In this document: piece by piece, positions 42,045 to 49,847 of the stretch
Position numbering within the stretch: the first letter of the stretch is position 1
Layout: every line of letters begins with the position of its first letter
Origin: Streptomyces sp. S.PNR 29
GTDB taxonomy: Bacteria > Actinomycetota > Actinomycetes > Streptomycetales > Streptomycetaceae
Direction of reading: 5' to 3'
Length of the DNA stretch: 64,000 nucleotides
Assembly: GCF_030386795.1 (NCBI RefSeq)
Contig: NZ_JANUQM010000006.1
Coordinates: forward strand, 312,601 to 376,600
Notes under the pieces: model-generated
The model's input: the letters and a program-made list of their open reading frames with translations, nothing else
What the model was told of the DNA's origin: nothing
The model's database searches: none
Translations under genes and position numbers: made by a program

Positions 42045-42890
42045 ATGGCAGTTGGGCCAACCACCCGCAGGCGTCAGCTCGGTGCTGACCTCCGGCGTCT
42101 TCGGGAGCGCAAGGGGCTCACCCTCGAAGAGGCGGGTGCACGGGTCGGTATCTCCAAGGCGACGCTCAGTCGGTACGAGACCAAGGAAGGCACCGTCAAG
42201 TGGCCGGCTGTGGACGCCCTTTGTCGCGAGTATGACGCCTCAGACGAGGAGCGCCTGGCGCTTGTCGAACTCGCAAAGGGCGCCAGGATCCAGGGATGGT
42301 GGCGTTCGCTCGCAGACCCCATCCCTGAGTCCATGAACCTCATGCTCACGCTGGAGGACGAGGTCGTACGCGAAGACCACTACGCCTGCATGTACATTCC
42401 TGGACTGCTTCAGACCCGCGCCTACGCGGAAGCTGTCCACCGGGCTTCTGAGGTGCAGTGCCCGGAGCGGGAAGTGCGGCACATGGTCGACATCCGTATG
42501 AAGAGGCAAGAACTGCTGGATCGTGAGGAGCCACCGCACATCTGGTGTGTCATCGACGAGGCAGCGCTTCGCCGACGGGTGGGAGGCCAGGACGTCATGC
42601 GGGAGCAGCTCCGGCACCTCCTTGCCATGTCTGAGCGGCCGCACGTCACTGTGCAGATTCTGCCGTTCTCAAAGGGTGCGCACGCGGCAGCCGTTGGCAG
42701 CTTTGCTGTGCTTCGCGGTCCATCCCGCGAATTGGACGTGGTGTACGTCGACCTGCTCGGCGGTGGGCTCTTCATGGAGAAGCCGAAGGAACTGGATCGC
42801 TATAGGTTGGCGTTCGAGTACCTCAGCGCACAGGCACTCGACTTTGAGTCCTCGGCGGACACCATCCACCGCACAAGCAAGGAGCTTTGA
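42045..42890 (+). CDS. XRE-family regulator with DUF5753 domain
   Basis: 281 residues; ATG at 42045 with GGAGG upstream. N-terminal helix-turn-helix (about 8-65, LGADLRRLRERKGLTLEEAGARVGISKATLSRYE) and a C-terminal DUF5753 domain (about 95-265, YACMYIPGLLQTRAYAEAVHRAS, VTVQILPFSKGAHAAAVGSFAVL). This is the WhiJ/AbaA-type regulator group that occurs in many copies in Streptomyces. Start of the DUF397 gene overlaps its stop. Together with the divergent HATPase gene it forms the standard three-part cassette. Confidence 0.9.
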   Translation: MAVGPTTRRRQLGADLRRLRERKGLTLEEAGARVGISKATLSRYETKEGTVKWPAVDALCREYDASDEERLALVELAKGARIQGWWRSLADPIPESMNLMLTLEDEVVREDHYACMYIPGLLQTRAYAEAVHRASEVQCPEREVRHMVDIRMKRQELLDREEPPHIWCVIDEAALRRRVGGQDVMREQLRHLLAMSERPHVTVQILPFSKGAHAAAVGSFAVLRGPSRELDVVYVDLLGGGLFMEKPKELDRYRLAFEYLSAQALDFESSADTIHRTSKEL

Positions 42891-43072
42891 TGACAGCGTC
42901 CTCTACACGCCAGTGGTTCAAGTCCTCCTACAGCGGCGGTAGCGGCACTGAGTGTGTCGAGTGCGCGCGCGTGAACGACGGGATCTTGGTGCGCGACTCA
43001 AAGAACGTGGGCGGTCCCGTCGTGGTCGTCAGAGGCTGGGCCTGGCGGGTCTTCATAGATACTTTGAGCTGA
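42890..43072 (+). CDS. DUF397 small protein
   Basis: 60 residues; ATG at 42890 inside the TGATG overlap with the XRE stop. It has the family core WFKSSYSGGSGTECVECARV, then ILVRDSKN and a W-containing end (RGWAWRVFIDTL). DUF397 proteins are encoded next to XRE/DUF5753 regulators and are thought to bind or control them. Function otherwise unknown. Confidence 0.9.
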   Translation: MTASSTRQWFKSSYSGGSGTECVECARVNDGILVRDSKNVGGPVVVVRGWAWRVFIDTLS

Positions 43073-43200
43073 GCAGGCGCTTCGTCCCAGCCGTGCCTCT
43101 CGCGGTCGTCGGGCCGTCAGGCGCCCCGTGAGCCACTCGACGCACCCGCACGCCCCGCGTTCCCCCACCATTGCGCCCGGATCGCACCCTACCCACGCCT

Positions 43201-43752
43201 ATGCCGTACGCAGACGCTCAAAGCATGGGGGAAGCAGACGAGGCGAGCACCCGTGCGTTGTCCAAGCCGAAGGGGGACGGACAGCACGTCATCCCGTTCT
43301 CCAGCCCAGACGGGCAGCGTCAGTCACCACCCGGTACTCCCCAGCCATGGGAGAAGGTCGACCGTGCCCAGGCTGCCATGGACTGCGCCGATGCACCCAA
43401 TCCTCCCGCGCCACCGATCTGTCCACAGTGCAGACTGGTCAGCGACCGGCACCCTACCTACTACGGGGCGTATGTCCTCCTAGAGCCCGGGCTGACGGCT
43501 CCCGCGCACATGGTCCCGGCCTGGCACCGCTGGTACGTCGACGCAGACGGAACAGCTTGGAACAGCGGCCGAGACGAGCCCACGCCGGGAGCGGAATGCC
43601 GGGTGCCGCACCGGCTGGCATGTCCGGGATTGACTCTGGAAGAAGTCGGGCTGTGGCGGTGGCTGGACGCCGTGCGATGGGAGAACGCGCGGCGAGCGCA
43701 GCGTCAAGCTGACGAGGAAGCGTTCCTCGGCCGTCTGCCGGATGTCGGTTGA
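43201..43752 (+). CDS. DUF6083-type protein
   Basis: 183 residues if the ATG at 43201 is used; ATGs further in are possible and the first ~75 residues are poorly conserved in character. The core has a Cys pair (CPQCRLVSDRHPTYYGAYVLLEPGL), then PAHMVPAWHRWYVDADGTAWNSG, PGAECRVPHRLACPGL and WLDAVRWENARRAQR. This pattern is that of DUF6083 proteins, often found near XRE/DUF397 cassettes. Possibly a zinc-binding adaptor. A hairpin follows directly. Confidence 0.72.
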   Translation: MPYADAQSMGEADEASTRALSKPKGDGQHVIPFSSPDGQRQSPPGTPQPWEKVDRAQAAMDCADAPNPPAPPICPQCRLVSDRHPTYYGAYVLLEPGLTAPAHMVPAWHRWYVDADGTAWNSGRDEPTPGAECRVPHRLACPGLTLEEVGLWRWLDAVRWENARRAQRQADEEAFLGRLPDVG

Positions 43753-43785
43753 GTCGAGGTGCTTCAGTGAAGCGGCTACCTCGAC
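43753..43785 (+). terminator. Terminator after the DUF6083 gene
   Basis: GTCGAGGT (43753-43760) and ACCTCGAC (43778-43785) enclose a second stem GCTTCA/TGAAGC. It starts at the base after the stop codon. Confidence 0.7.
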
Positions 43786-44054
43786 GAAGCCGAAGGGCGC
43801 GTCCGGCAGGCGGTGGCGATGTTCGGCTCGTTCCTGGCTGGTGCACTCCAGGATGAACCTTGCCGACTTCTGATCACCGCTTGGACCGCTCCCGCGCCCG
43901 GAACTCATCGCCCTGATGCGGTCGGTGCTGCCGCTCATCCGCCCAGGCGAGTGCCCTCCCCCTCCCGGGTGAGGCGGCCGCTCGGACCTCCGTCCTGGGC
44001 CGGTCCGGAAGCTCATCCCCGGAACCGACGTCGGATGGGCGGCACGCCGACACG
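43786..44054. other. Spacer without a credible gene
   Basis: About 270 bases. Frames on both strands are open for 80-200 codons but are rich in P, R, S and H with no motif or ribosome site, as expected of shadow frames in GC-rich DNA. No repeat or site recognised. Confidence 0.4.
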
Positions 44055-44609
44055 ATGGTGCGCATGACCGCCGTTGCGCTCGATCCCGCCGTTTCAGGCC
44101 CACCCCGCTGGGCCGTCCGGGCCGCCCATGCCGCCGCGCTTGTCACCCTGCCGACCGGCATCTGGCGCCTCCTGCTGGCGACCGGCCACACGGCCGGTTA
44201 CACCGACGCGGGCTACGGGGCCATGGGCTTCACCGGCTGGGGCGCGGTGTATGTGGTCGGCCTCAGTGTGGCCGGCGAGGCACTCGCCCTGCTCACGCTC
44301 GGCCTCGTCCGGCCCTGGGGTGAGGTGCTCCCCCGCTGGATCCCCCTGCTCGGTGGTCGCCGGGTCCGCCCCATGGCCGCCGTCGTTCCGGCCGGTCTCG
44401 CCGCCCTCGCACTGACCGTCCTCTGGACGCCGTTCCTCGCCTGGTGGGCCCTCCCCCACCCTCACATGACCGTGCTCGGCCAGACCCTCGTCGGATTCCT
44501 CTACCTGCCGCTGGTCGCCTGGGGGCCGCTGCTCGGCGCCGTTACCGTCTCGTACCACCGCCGGCGTCGCGCGGTGCGTCCGGAGCTGGCGGGCGTTGCC
44601 CCGTCCTGA
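44055..44609 (+). CDS. Hypothetical membrane protein
   Basis: 184 residues; start at 44055 (an ATG at 44064 is also possible). Four hydrophobic segments: about 22-42 (AAHAAALVTLPTGIWRLLLA), 60-85 (GWGAVYVVGLSVAGEALALLTLGL), 107-135 (MAAVVPAGLAALALTVLWTPFLAWWAL) and 140-165 (TVLGQTLVGFLYLPLVAWGPLLGAV). The ends are basic (YHRRRRAVRPE). No family recognised; alone between the DUF6083 and small-protein genes. Could be a small transporter or anchor. Confidence 0.6.
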   Translation: MVRMTAVALDPAVSGPPRWAVRAAHAAALVTLPTGIWRLLLATGHTAGYTDAGYGAMGFTGWGAVYVVGLSVAGEALALLTLGLVRPWGEVLPRWIPLLGGRRVRPMAAVVPAGLAALALTVLWTPFLAWWALPHPHMTVLGQTLVGFLYLPLVAWGPLLGAVTVSYHRRRRAVRPELAGVAPS

Positions 44610-44708
44610 CTGGGGGCCGTGGCCGGTGCACGCACGTCAAGCCGGAACCGGTGTCGCAATCCGAACGTGTGTGGGAACGGTGGAGGGGCCCGGACACGTT
44701 GGCCCGGC

Positions 44709-45020
44709 ATGGAACATGCGGCATTACGGATCGCGGTCGGCGTGCTGGGGCTGGGGCTCGTTCTCTTTCTCGCCGACCGTCTGCTGTTGTGGCTGGAGAG
44801 CCGGGGCTGGATCTACTGGCGTAAGCGGAAGGGCCTGTCGTCCATCGGAATGGAGTTCGTGCAGGGGGGCGACCCGGGTGCGCAGGCCGTCAAGCGGGCC
44901 ATGGAGCAGGAGCGCGTGCGGAAGAACGTGAAACCGGCGGAGGAGCCGCCGTTTCAGGTGGATCTTGAGGCCGGGGTGGTGCGGATAAGGCCTGGACGGC
45001 GGGACGGAGGTGCGTCGTAG
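44709..45020 (+). CDS. Small single-helix membrane protein
   Basis: 103 residues from the ATG at 44709. One N-terminal helix (ALRIAVGVLGLGLVLFLADRLLLWLE) then GWIYWRKRKGLSSIGMEFVQGGDPGAQAV and a charged C-terminal tail with EEPPFQVDLEAGVVRIRPG. Unknown function. It precedes another small membrane protein by 9 bases, so they are likely cotranscribed. Confidence 0.6.
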   Translation: MEHAALRIAVGVLGLGLVLFLADRLLLWLESRGWIYWRKRKGLSSIGMEFVQGGDPGAQAVKRAMEQERVRKNVKPAEEPPFQVDLEAGVVRIRPGRRDGGAS

Positions 45021-45029
45021 GGTTGTGCC

Positions 45030-45401
45030 ATGGACGCTGACGTCTTATTGCCGTACCTGATCGTTGCCGGTGTCCTGGCCGCCGTCATGGGCTTCTTCAC
45101 CTGGCTGGCGGCCGTTGTGCGGCGCCGGGGTGGGGCGGGTGCGGGGGTGCGGGCCGCCATGGCGTCCTACGAGGAGGCGTTCCGTGTGACGGCTCATGAC
45201 TCGCACTATGAGATTCAGGCGCAGGCAGAGGCCAGAAGTCCGCTGTCCTCGGCCGGTGATGGGTGGAGGCCGGGTCGGGAGGCCGCCGGTTCGTATGCGG
45301 TGGAGGGGCGGCGACGACCGCTCGGGCCGTATCCCCGGCGTCGGGGGCGGGGACTGCGCCGCCTGTGGGGCCTTTCGGGGCGCGGGCGGGAGCGCAGGTA
45401 G
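45030..45401 (+). CDS. Small membrane protein with TTA codon
   Basis: 123 residues from the ATG at 45030. One helix (YLIVAGVLAAVMGFFTWLAAVV) then a conserved-looking MASYEEAFRVTAHDSHYEIQAQAE helix. The last ~40 residues are Arg/Gly-rich and may be poorly conserved. Codon 6 (45045-45047) is TTA, so translation likely depends on the bldA tRNA and falls in development. Its stop TAG (45399-45401) overlaps the GTG of the zinc-ribbon gene. Confidence 0.6.
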   Translation: MDADVLLPYLIVAGVLAAVMGFFTWLAAVVRRRGGAGAGVRAAMASYEEAFRVTAHDSHYEIQAQAEARSPLSSAGDGWRPGREAAGSYAVEGRRRPLGPYPRRRGRGLRRLWGLSGRGRERR

Positions 45402-46009
45402 TGGTCAGGGGTGGGAAGAGTCGGTCGCGGCCTGCGGTGGGGGCGGTGGTGAGCCGCTGTGCGGAGTGCCGGGGGTACGAGTACGGCGGGGCTCCCGCCT
45501 GTGCTGCCTGCCGTGATCTCGTGGACGGGATCGTGGAGGACGAGTGGCGGTCCTTTGCGCGTCACTGGGGCGTCGGGCGGGAACAGGAGGTCGCCCTGGC
45601 CGAGATGGTGGCGGAGGAACCCGACCGTCACGACTGGCGGGTGGTGGACGCGGCGCTCGACAGGATCCGCTGTTCCGACTGCGGTGAGCGGATGAGCCGC
45701 GGTCCCGTCGGCTGTGCCGCGTGCGACCTGGCCCATGGGTTTCGCTATGCGGCGATCGAGACGGACCGGCCCGGTGTCCCGGCCGGTAACGAACATGCCG
45801 TCCGGGTCAACGTCTCCGTGGTGCGTCGGCCTCGGATGACCTCCGGGAACGAGCTTCTCGTACGGCGTCTGTTGCTGCCTTTCCTTTTGGTGGGGTGCTT
45901 GCCGACCGTCGAGGAGGCTCAGCGGCTGAGCGGCCTGGTCAAGAGGAGCTCTCCGGCGCAGAAGGCGTCCGTCGCCGAGCGGGCCGTCGAGGACCTGTTC
46001 CGGCGGTAG
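45401..46009 (+). CDS. Hypothetical protein with two zinc-ribbon-like Cys clusters
   Basis: 202 residues from the GTG at 45401, joined to the previous stop (TAGTG). Cys pairs CAEC and CAAC flank residues 18-35, and a second set CSDC and CAAC occurs near 90-105 within CSDCGERMSRGPVGCAACDLAHGFRY. The middle is AEMVAEEPDRHDWRVVDAALDRI and the end has VSVVRRPRM, LLLPFLLVGCLPT and AQRLSGLVKRSSPAQKAS. Pattern suggests two zinc sites. Not recognised as any named family. Could bind nucleic acid or a protein partner. Confidence 0.62.
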   Translation: MVRGGKSRSRPAVGAVVSRCAECRGYEYGGAPACAACRDLVDGIVEDEWRSFARHWGVGREQEVALAEMVAEEPDRHDWRVVDAALDRIRCSDCGERMSRGPVGCAACDLAHGFRYAAIETDRPGVPAGNEHAVRVNVSVVRRPRMTSGNELLVRRLLLPFLLVGCLPTVEEAQRLSGLVKRSSPAQKASVAERAVEDLFRR

Positions 46010-46210
46010 GTGCCGCGGGCCGTCCGACAGCAGGGTTGCTGCTGCACGGTCAGGGTGGAGAAGGAAGTCGGTTCAGTCCCCTTGTGCGCTGGATGTTTGA
46101 CCCGGTTCCCAAGCGGACTCTGCCGGCGTCGGTCGAGCGTGAACTACGGTTGTCCCAGCAGATCTTGGAGCGGGGCGAAGCGGCTGGTGAGCAGCCAGAG
46201 AGGCATCTGC

Positions 46211-47191
46211 ATGCAGAACACGGGCGACTTCATCGCCGACACCTATGCGCTCGGCACCGGAGCGTGGACGATGACGCCCGTCACCCGTGGCGCCCTGGGC
46301 CAGATCTGGAAACTCTCGGGGGACGGGTCGTCGTGGGCGGTGAAAGAGCTGCTCTTCGGGTGTGACGAGCGGCAGGTGGCGAGGGAAGCCGCGCTGCGGG
46401 ACGCGGCGGAGAAGCTGGGCATCTCCGCGCCTCGGTTCATGCCGAACAGCACCGGTGCGTACGTGTCACAGCTGCCCGCCTCGCTGGGCGGGTCGTACGT
46501 GAAGCTGTACGACTGGGTCGACGGGACCGGGGCGGACGCCTCGGATCCGGAGATCCTGAGCTGGTGCGGCCGGACGCTGGCCATCCTGCACACGGCCGGG
46601 GAGGGAACGAGCGAGACACCGAGCTCCTGGTACGAACGGTGCCCCCAGGAGGCCGACTGGGCGGAGCTGTACAAGGGGGTTCGCCGGGCCGGCGTGCCGT
46701 GGGCGGACGCGTTGGGGCGGTTCGTCGACACCACCGCGGCGGAACTCGCGCGGTACGTCGGTCCGTCCGATCCCGGCGATGTGGTGACGTCTCATCTCGA
46801 CATGCGACCACAGAATGTTCTGGTCGGTCCGGCCGGGCCGGTTCTCCTCGACTGGGACAACGCCGGGGCCATATCGGCGGGGCGTGAACTCGCACGTGCC
46901 GTGTACGTATGGTCGGGCGGGAACCGGTTCCGGGCCGATTCCGCCCGGCGGTTGGTGCGTGCGTACCGGGATGCCGGGGGCCGTGGTGTCGTCGAGGGAC
47001 TGGATTCCTTCTCGGTGCTCTTCGCGACGGACCTGAACTACGTCTACGTACAGGCCGAGTGTGCCGTCGATCCGGGCGTGACCGCCGCTCAGCGCGAGTT
47101 CGCGAGCAATCAGGTCGTCGCTTCTCTGGCGAGCTTGCCGGATCTGAGCGCCGTCTCCCGGTTGACCGCGGCTCTTGACGGCGAGTGGTGA
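46211..47191 (+). CDS. Aminoglycoside phosphotransferase (APH)-family protein
   Basis: 326 residues; ATG at 46211 after GAGAGGCATCTGC. Kinase-like fold: AVKELLFGCDE near the N terminus (ATP lysine), YVSQLPASLGGSYVKLYDWV, the catalytic loop SHLDMRPQNVL (usual form HGDxxxxN) and the metal site LLDWDNAG. Such enzymes phosphorylate antibiotics, sugars or choline-like substrates. No signal peptide. The His-Leu-Asp variant of the catalytic loop is seen in many homoserine-kinase-like members. It is convergent with the alpha/beta hydrolase. Confidence 0.82.
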   Translation: MQNTGDFIADTYALGTGAWTMTPVTRGALGQIWKLSGDGSSWAVKELLFGCDERQVAREAALRDAAEKLGISAPRFMPNSTGAYVSQLPASLGGSYVKLYDWVDGTGADASDPEILSWCGRTLAILHTAGEGTSETPSSWYERCPQEADWAELYKGVRRAGVPWADALGRFVDTTAAELARYVGPSDPGDVVTSHLDMRPQNVLVGPAGPVLLDWDNAGAISAGRELARAVYVWSGGNRFRADSARRLVRAYRDAGGRGVVEGLDSFSVLFATDLNYVYVQAECAVDPGVTAAQREFASNQVVASLASLPDLSAVSRLTAALDGEW

Positions 47192-47209
47192 TCGGCCGCA
47201 CGCAGATCC

Positions 47210-48025
47210 TCAGGTTGGGCCGAGGTCGAGGAGGAAGGACCTGATCGCCTCGTAGAGGGCGTCCGGCTGGTCCAGGTGTACGTCGTGGCCCGCGTCCGGG
47301 ATGAGCCTGTCCTGGGTTTGCGGGCGGCGGGTCAGCATGTCGGTGGCTTCCTGGGGCGGGACCGTGCCGTTCTGGCCCCGGACGAGGAGTGTGGGGGCGG
47401 TGATCCGCGACCAGTCGGTCCAGTAGGCGGTCGTGGCCAGTTCCGAGATCGAGTCGATCATCGTGTCGCGGTCGAAGCGTGGGTACCAGCCGTCCTCCCG
47501 TTCTTCCAGGCCGTCGGCCCATGCCTTCTGGCCGCCGAGGAAGTGCTGGGCCGCCTCCCGGGAGGGGAAGGGGGTCGGCCAGCTGTCCAGCCAGCCCGCT
47601 ATCTCGGCGGGGAGTTTCGGGTTCGGGCCGCCGGGGCCCGCCTCTATCAGGATCAGGGACTTCACCAGGTCCGGGTGGGCCGACGCCAGGAGCAGGGCGG
47701 TGTGGCCGCCCAGGGACTGGCCTATCAGGATCGCGGGGGCGAGGGAGAGGTCCTCGATCAGGGTTACGGCGTCCTGGACGTGGGCCGCTCTGGTCGTCGT
47801 ACGGGGGTGGCGGGTGCTGTCGCCGTGGCCTCGGGCGTCGTACGTCACCACGCGGTGGCCGTCCGCCAGGAGGCGGGGCACCAGGTCGTTCCATTCGCCC
47901 TGGTGGCCTGCCAGGCCGTGCAGGAGCAGGACCGGGTCGGCGGACGTGCCCGCCTCGGGGGTGTGGTCGCGGTGGGCGATGCGGGTGCCGTCCGATGTGG
48001 TCAGGTGGTGTGCGGGGGTGTGCAA
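47210..48025 (-). CDS. Alpha/beta hydrolase
   Basis: 271 residues if the TTG at 48025 is the start, with GAGG five bases upstream. A longer frame reaches 48136, but a strong hairpin at 48078-48128 lies inside it. Catalytic Ser104 in GQSLGG, oxyanion region LLHGLAGHQGEW, and the final His in DAGHDVHLDQP. The lid has GPNPKLPAEIAGWLDSW. Soluble hydrolase of unknown ester, amide or epoxide substrate. It faces the phosphotransferase gene tail to tail, 18 bases apart. Confidence 0.82.
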   Translation of the reverse strand: MHTPAHHLTTSDGTRIAHRDHTPEAGTSADPVLLLHGLAGHQGEWNDLVPRLLADGHRVVTYDARGHGDSTRHPRTTTRAAHVQDAVTLIEDLSLAPAILIGQSLGGHTALLLASAHPDLVKSLILIEAGPGGPNPKLPAEIAGWLDSWPTPFPSREAAQHFLGGQKAWADGLEEREDGWYPRFDRDTMIDSISELATTAYWTDWSRITAPTLLVRGQNGTVPPQEATDMLTRRPQTQDRLIPDAGHDVHLDQPDALYEAIRSFLLDLGPT

Positions 48026-48077
48026 CTGGGCCTCGGCTTCTGACGTTCGGTGTCCTGTCCTCTCGGATTCTCTCCAC

Positions 48078-48128
48078 GCCGACGGCCACCGCCGGCCGTT
48101 TCCAGGCAGGCGGTGGCCGGCCGTCGGC
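48078..48128 (-). terminator. Hairpin between DUF2267 and the hydrolase
   Basis: GCCGACGGCCACCGCC (48078-48093) pairs with GGCGGTGGCCGGCCGTCGGC (48109-48128) apart from a 4-base bulge. It is 30 bases downstream of the DUF2267 stop and argues for a hydrolase start to its left. Confidence 0.7.
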
Positions 48129-48157
48129 ACACGCAAGGGCGAAAAGACGTACGAGGG

Positions 48158-48607
48158 TTACGGCGCCGGGCTCAGGTCCGCGCGGCCGAAGAGCAGGGCG
48201 TAGCCCGGGGGGAGCTGGGCCAGGATGCGGGTGACCAGGTCGTCGCCGACGAGGTCCGGCAGGACGCCGAGAACCGAGCTGACGTCCCAGCGGGCCGTGG
48301 CGGGCGTCGCTCCCTCTATACGGGGCGCGATCGAGTCGACGAACTCCGCGGCGGTCAGCCGGCGGGTGGCCGGGATCTGGGAGGCGACCACCCTGGCGGC
48401 CTCCTCGGGCAGGGCGCGGGCCAGGTCGACGCGTTCGTCGCCGACGACGTGGCCGCCGAGGGCCGACAGGACGATGCGGGTGACGCGTTCCGCTTCCGTC
48501 CTGGTCGGGTACTGGCCGGCCTCCCGTACCTTCTCGACCAGGTCCATCCAGCGCGGTCTGTCTTCGGGCGCCATCACCGTCGTGGTCGGGGTCGCCGTCA
48601 TGCTCAT
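48158..48607 (-). CDS. DUF2267 protein
   Basis: 149 residues; ATG at 48607 with GGAGGAGCCCTTAG upstream. All-helical, with WMDLVEKVREAGQYPTRTEAERVTRIVLSALGGHV, then LARALPEEAARVVASQIP and LVTRILAQLPPGYALLFGRA. This fits DUF2267, an unknown-function family (two four-helix halves related to each other). A leftward gene just below Hsp20 and separated from it by a perfect terminator, so it has its own promoter. Confidence 0.85.
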   Translation of the reverse strand: MSMTATPTTTVMAPEDRPRWMDLVEKVREAGQYPTRTEAERVTRIVLSALGGHVVGDERVDLARALPEEAARVVASQIPATRRLTAAEFVDSIAPRIEGATPATARWDVSSVLGVLPDLVGDDLVTRILAQLPPGYALLFGRADLSPAP

Positions 48608-48634
48608 CTAAGGGCTCCTCCAGGCATGGTGACC

Positions 48635-48677
48635 GCGTCCCGCAGGCCGGGTGCGGTCATCCATGCCTGCGGGACGC
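48635..48677 (-). terminator. Terminator after hsp20
   Basis: GCGTCCCGCAGGC (48635-48647) and GCCTGCGGGACGC (48665-48677), perfect 13-bp stem, 17-base loop. CAGGCATGG and CCATGCCTG around it could form an alternative fold. Confidence 0.8.
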
Positions 48678-48729
48678 TACTCGGGGTGCGATGTCCGGGT
48701 GCGTTCTCCGGCGCCGAACCGTCAGCTGC

Positions 48730-49149
48730 TCAGCTGCTCAGCTGCTTGCGGCCCTCGCCGCCGGTGATCTGGATGCGGCGGGGCTTGGCCTGCTCGGCGA
48801 CGGGGATGCGCAGCGTCAGGACACCGGCCTCGTACGAGGCGTCGATGCGGTCCGTGTCGAGGGTCTCGCCGAGGAAGAGCTGGCGGGTGAAGGTGCCCGT
48901 CGGGCGCTCGGCGACGATCATCTCCGCTCCCTCGGGGGCGGGGCTCCTGCGCTCGGCGCGGACGTTCAGGACGTTGCGCTCGACGTCCAGCTCGATCGTC
49001 TCGGGGTCGATGCCGGGGAGGTCGAAGTGGACGATGAAGTCGTCCCCGGACCGGTAGGCGTCCATCGGCATCGCTGCCGGACGGGTGGCCCCGAAGACCT
49101 GCTGGGCGAGGCGGTCGAATTCACGGAAGGGGTCCGTGCGCATGAGCAT
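48730..49149 (-). CDS. Hsp20/alpha-crystallin small heat-shock protein
   Basis: 139 residues; ATG at 49149 after AGGAG (an ATG at 49143 would also fit). Alpha-crystallin domain (about 35-125): DDFIVHFDLPGIDPETIELDVERNVLNVRAERR, then GTFTRQLFLGETLDTDRIDASYEAGVLTLRIPV. The IPV-type end with AEQAKPRRIQI. A short C-terminal tail. It holds unfolding proteins in large oligomers. An excellent promoter lies 57-85 bases upstream; I see no HspR or RheA operator, so its heat control is not evident. Confidence 0.93.
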   Translation of the reverse strand: MLMRTDPFREFDRLAQQVFGATRPAAMPMDAYRSGDDFIVHFDLPGIDPETIELDVERNVLNVRAERRSPAPEGAEMIVAERPTGTFTRQLFLGETLDTDRIDASYEAGVLTLRIPVAEQAKPRRIQITGGEGRKQLSS

Positions 49150-49205
49150 CACAGTTCACTCCTCTCGTCAGGCGCGTCTCTGTGCGATGCCCTCCAGCTC
49201 CTTCT

Positions 49206-49234
49206 TATATAGCGCGGGGGAGGAAAGTTGACAA
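49206..49234 (-). promoter_or_regulatory. Near-consensus promoter for hsp20
   Basis: On the reverse strand TTGTCA (49234-49229) is followed after exactly 17 bases by TATATA (49211-49206), one of the best matches to the housekeeping consensus in the window. Confidence 0.75.
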
Positions 49235-49321
49235 GCCTCGGCTCAGGTTCATGGCGTGTCCGGATGCGGGAGTTAGCCTCAGTGGCACACGAGCAGTCGG
49301 CAGCACCGGCAGGAGGCAGGC

Positions 49322-49624
49322 ATGGCGAAGGTTCCCGGCGCGGTGGTCGCGGCGAGCGGGCTCGTCGGCGGGTACGGCGTGGCCCGCTGGAGCGGGAAGC
49401 GGCAGCTGGGCGGTGCCGTGCTGGCCGTCGCGGGGGCCGCGGCCGCGCAGCAGTGGCGGCGGCAGGCCGGCGGGAAGGCCGCGGGGGCGCTCACGGCCGC
49501 GTATGTCGCCGCCTTCGCCGGGTCGCATCCGCTGGCCAAGAAGGTGGGCGCCTGGCCCGCCGTGTTCGGCGTCGCGGGCGCCGTCGCCCTGGCGTCCTGG
49601 GCGGTCGCGGACCGGCGGGGCTGA
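49322..49624 (+). CDS. Small hydrophobic membrane protein
   Basis: 100 residues; ATG at 49322 with AGGAGG five bases upstream. Almost wholly hydrophobic and Gly/Ala-rich: VVAASGLVGGYGVARW, LGGAVLAVAGAAAAQQW, ALTAAYVAAFAGSHPL and VFGVAGAVALASWAVA. Three or four membrane segments. No family recognised. It is divergent from hsp20, whose promoter is 90-115 bases away. Confidence 0.62.
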   Translation: MAKVPGAVVAASGLVGGYGVARWSGKRQLGGAVLAVAGAAAAQQWRRQAGGKAAGALTAAYVAAFAGSHPLAKKVGAWPAVFGVAGAVALASWAVADRRG

Positions 49625-49642
49625 CGCAGCGCCCGTACGGCG

Positions 49643-49706
49643 GCCAGGGCCACCAGGACCGCCAGGGCCACCAGGGTCACCAGGGTCACCAGGGCCACCA
49701 GGCCCT
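49643..49706 (+). repeat. Nine-base tandem repeats (CCAGGGYCA)
   Basis: About six units of CCAGGGCCA or CCAGGGTCA in a row, with two CCAGGACCG variants. Read on the opposite strand they give a Gly-Pro-rich, collagen-like frame which I do not accept as a gene. Ends within a possible 3' region of the preceding gene. Confidence 0.75.
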
Positions 49707-49847
49707 GGCATCTGGACCATCCCGGTGTCGCGGGGCCCGGCACGCGCCGCCTCGCAGCCGCACGCACCGGACCCCGCTCGGCTCGGCTGAACGCACCGCC
49801 CTCGCTGAACCGCACCACCCTCACGGCCGCCAGGACCGCCACGGCCC

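Noticed and set aside
43480..44103. Reverse-strand frame over the DUF6083 3' end
   Set aside because: Overlaps a supported gene in the other direction and shows no family pattern.
49205..49720. Collagen-like Gly-Pro frame on the reverse strand over the CCAGGGYCA repeats
   Set aside because: It arises from the tandem repeat and overlaps a well-supported gene; no ribosome site or second-domain support.
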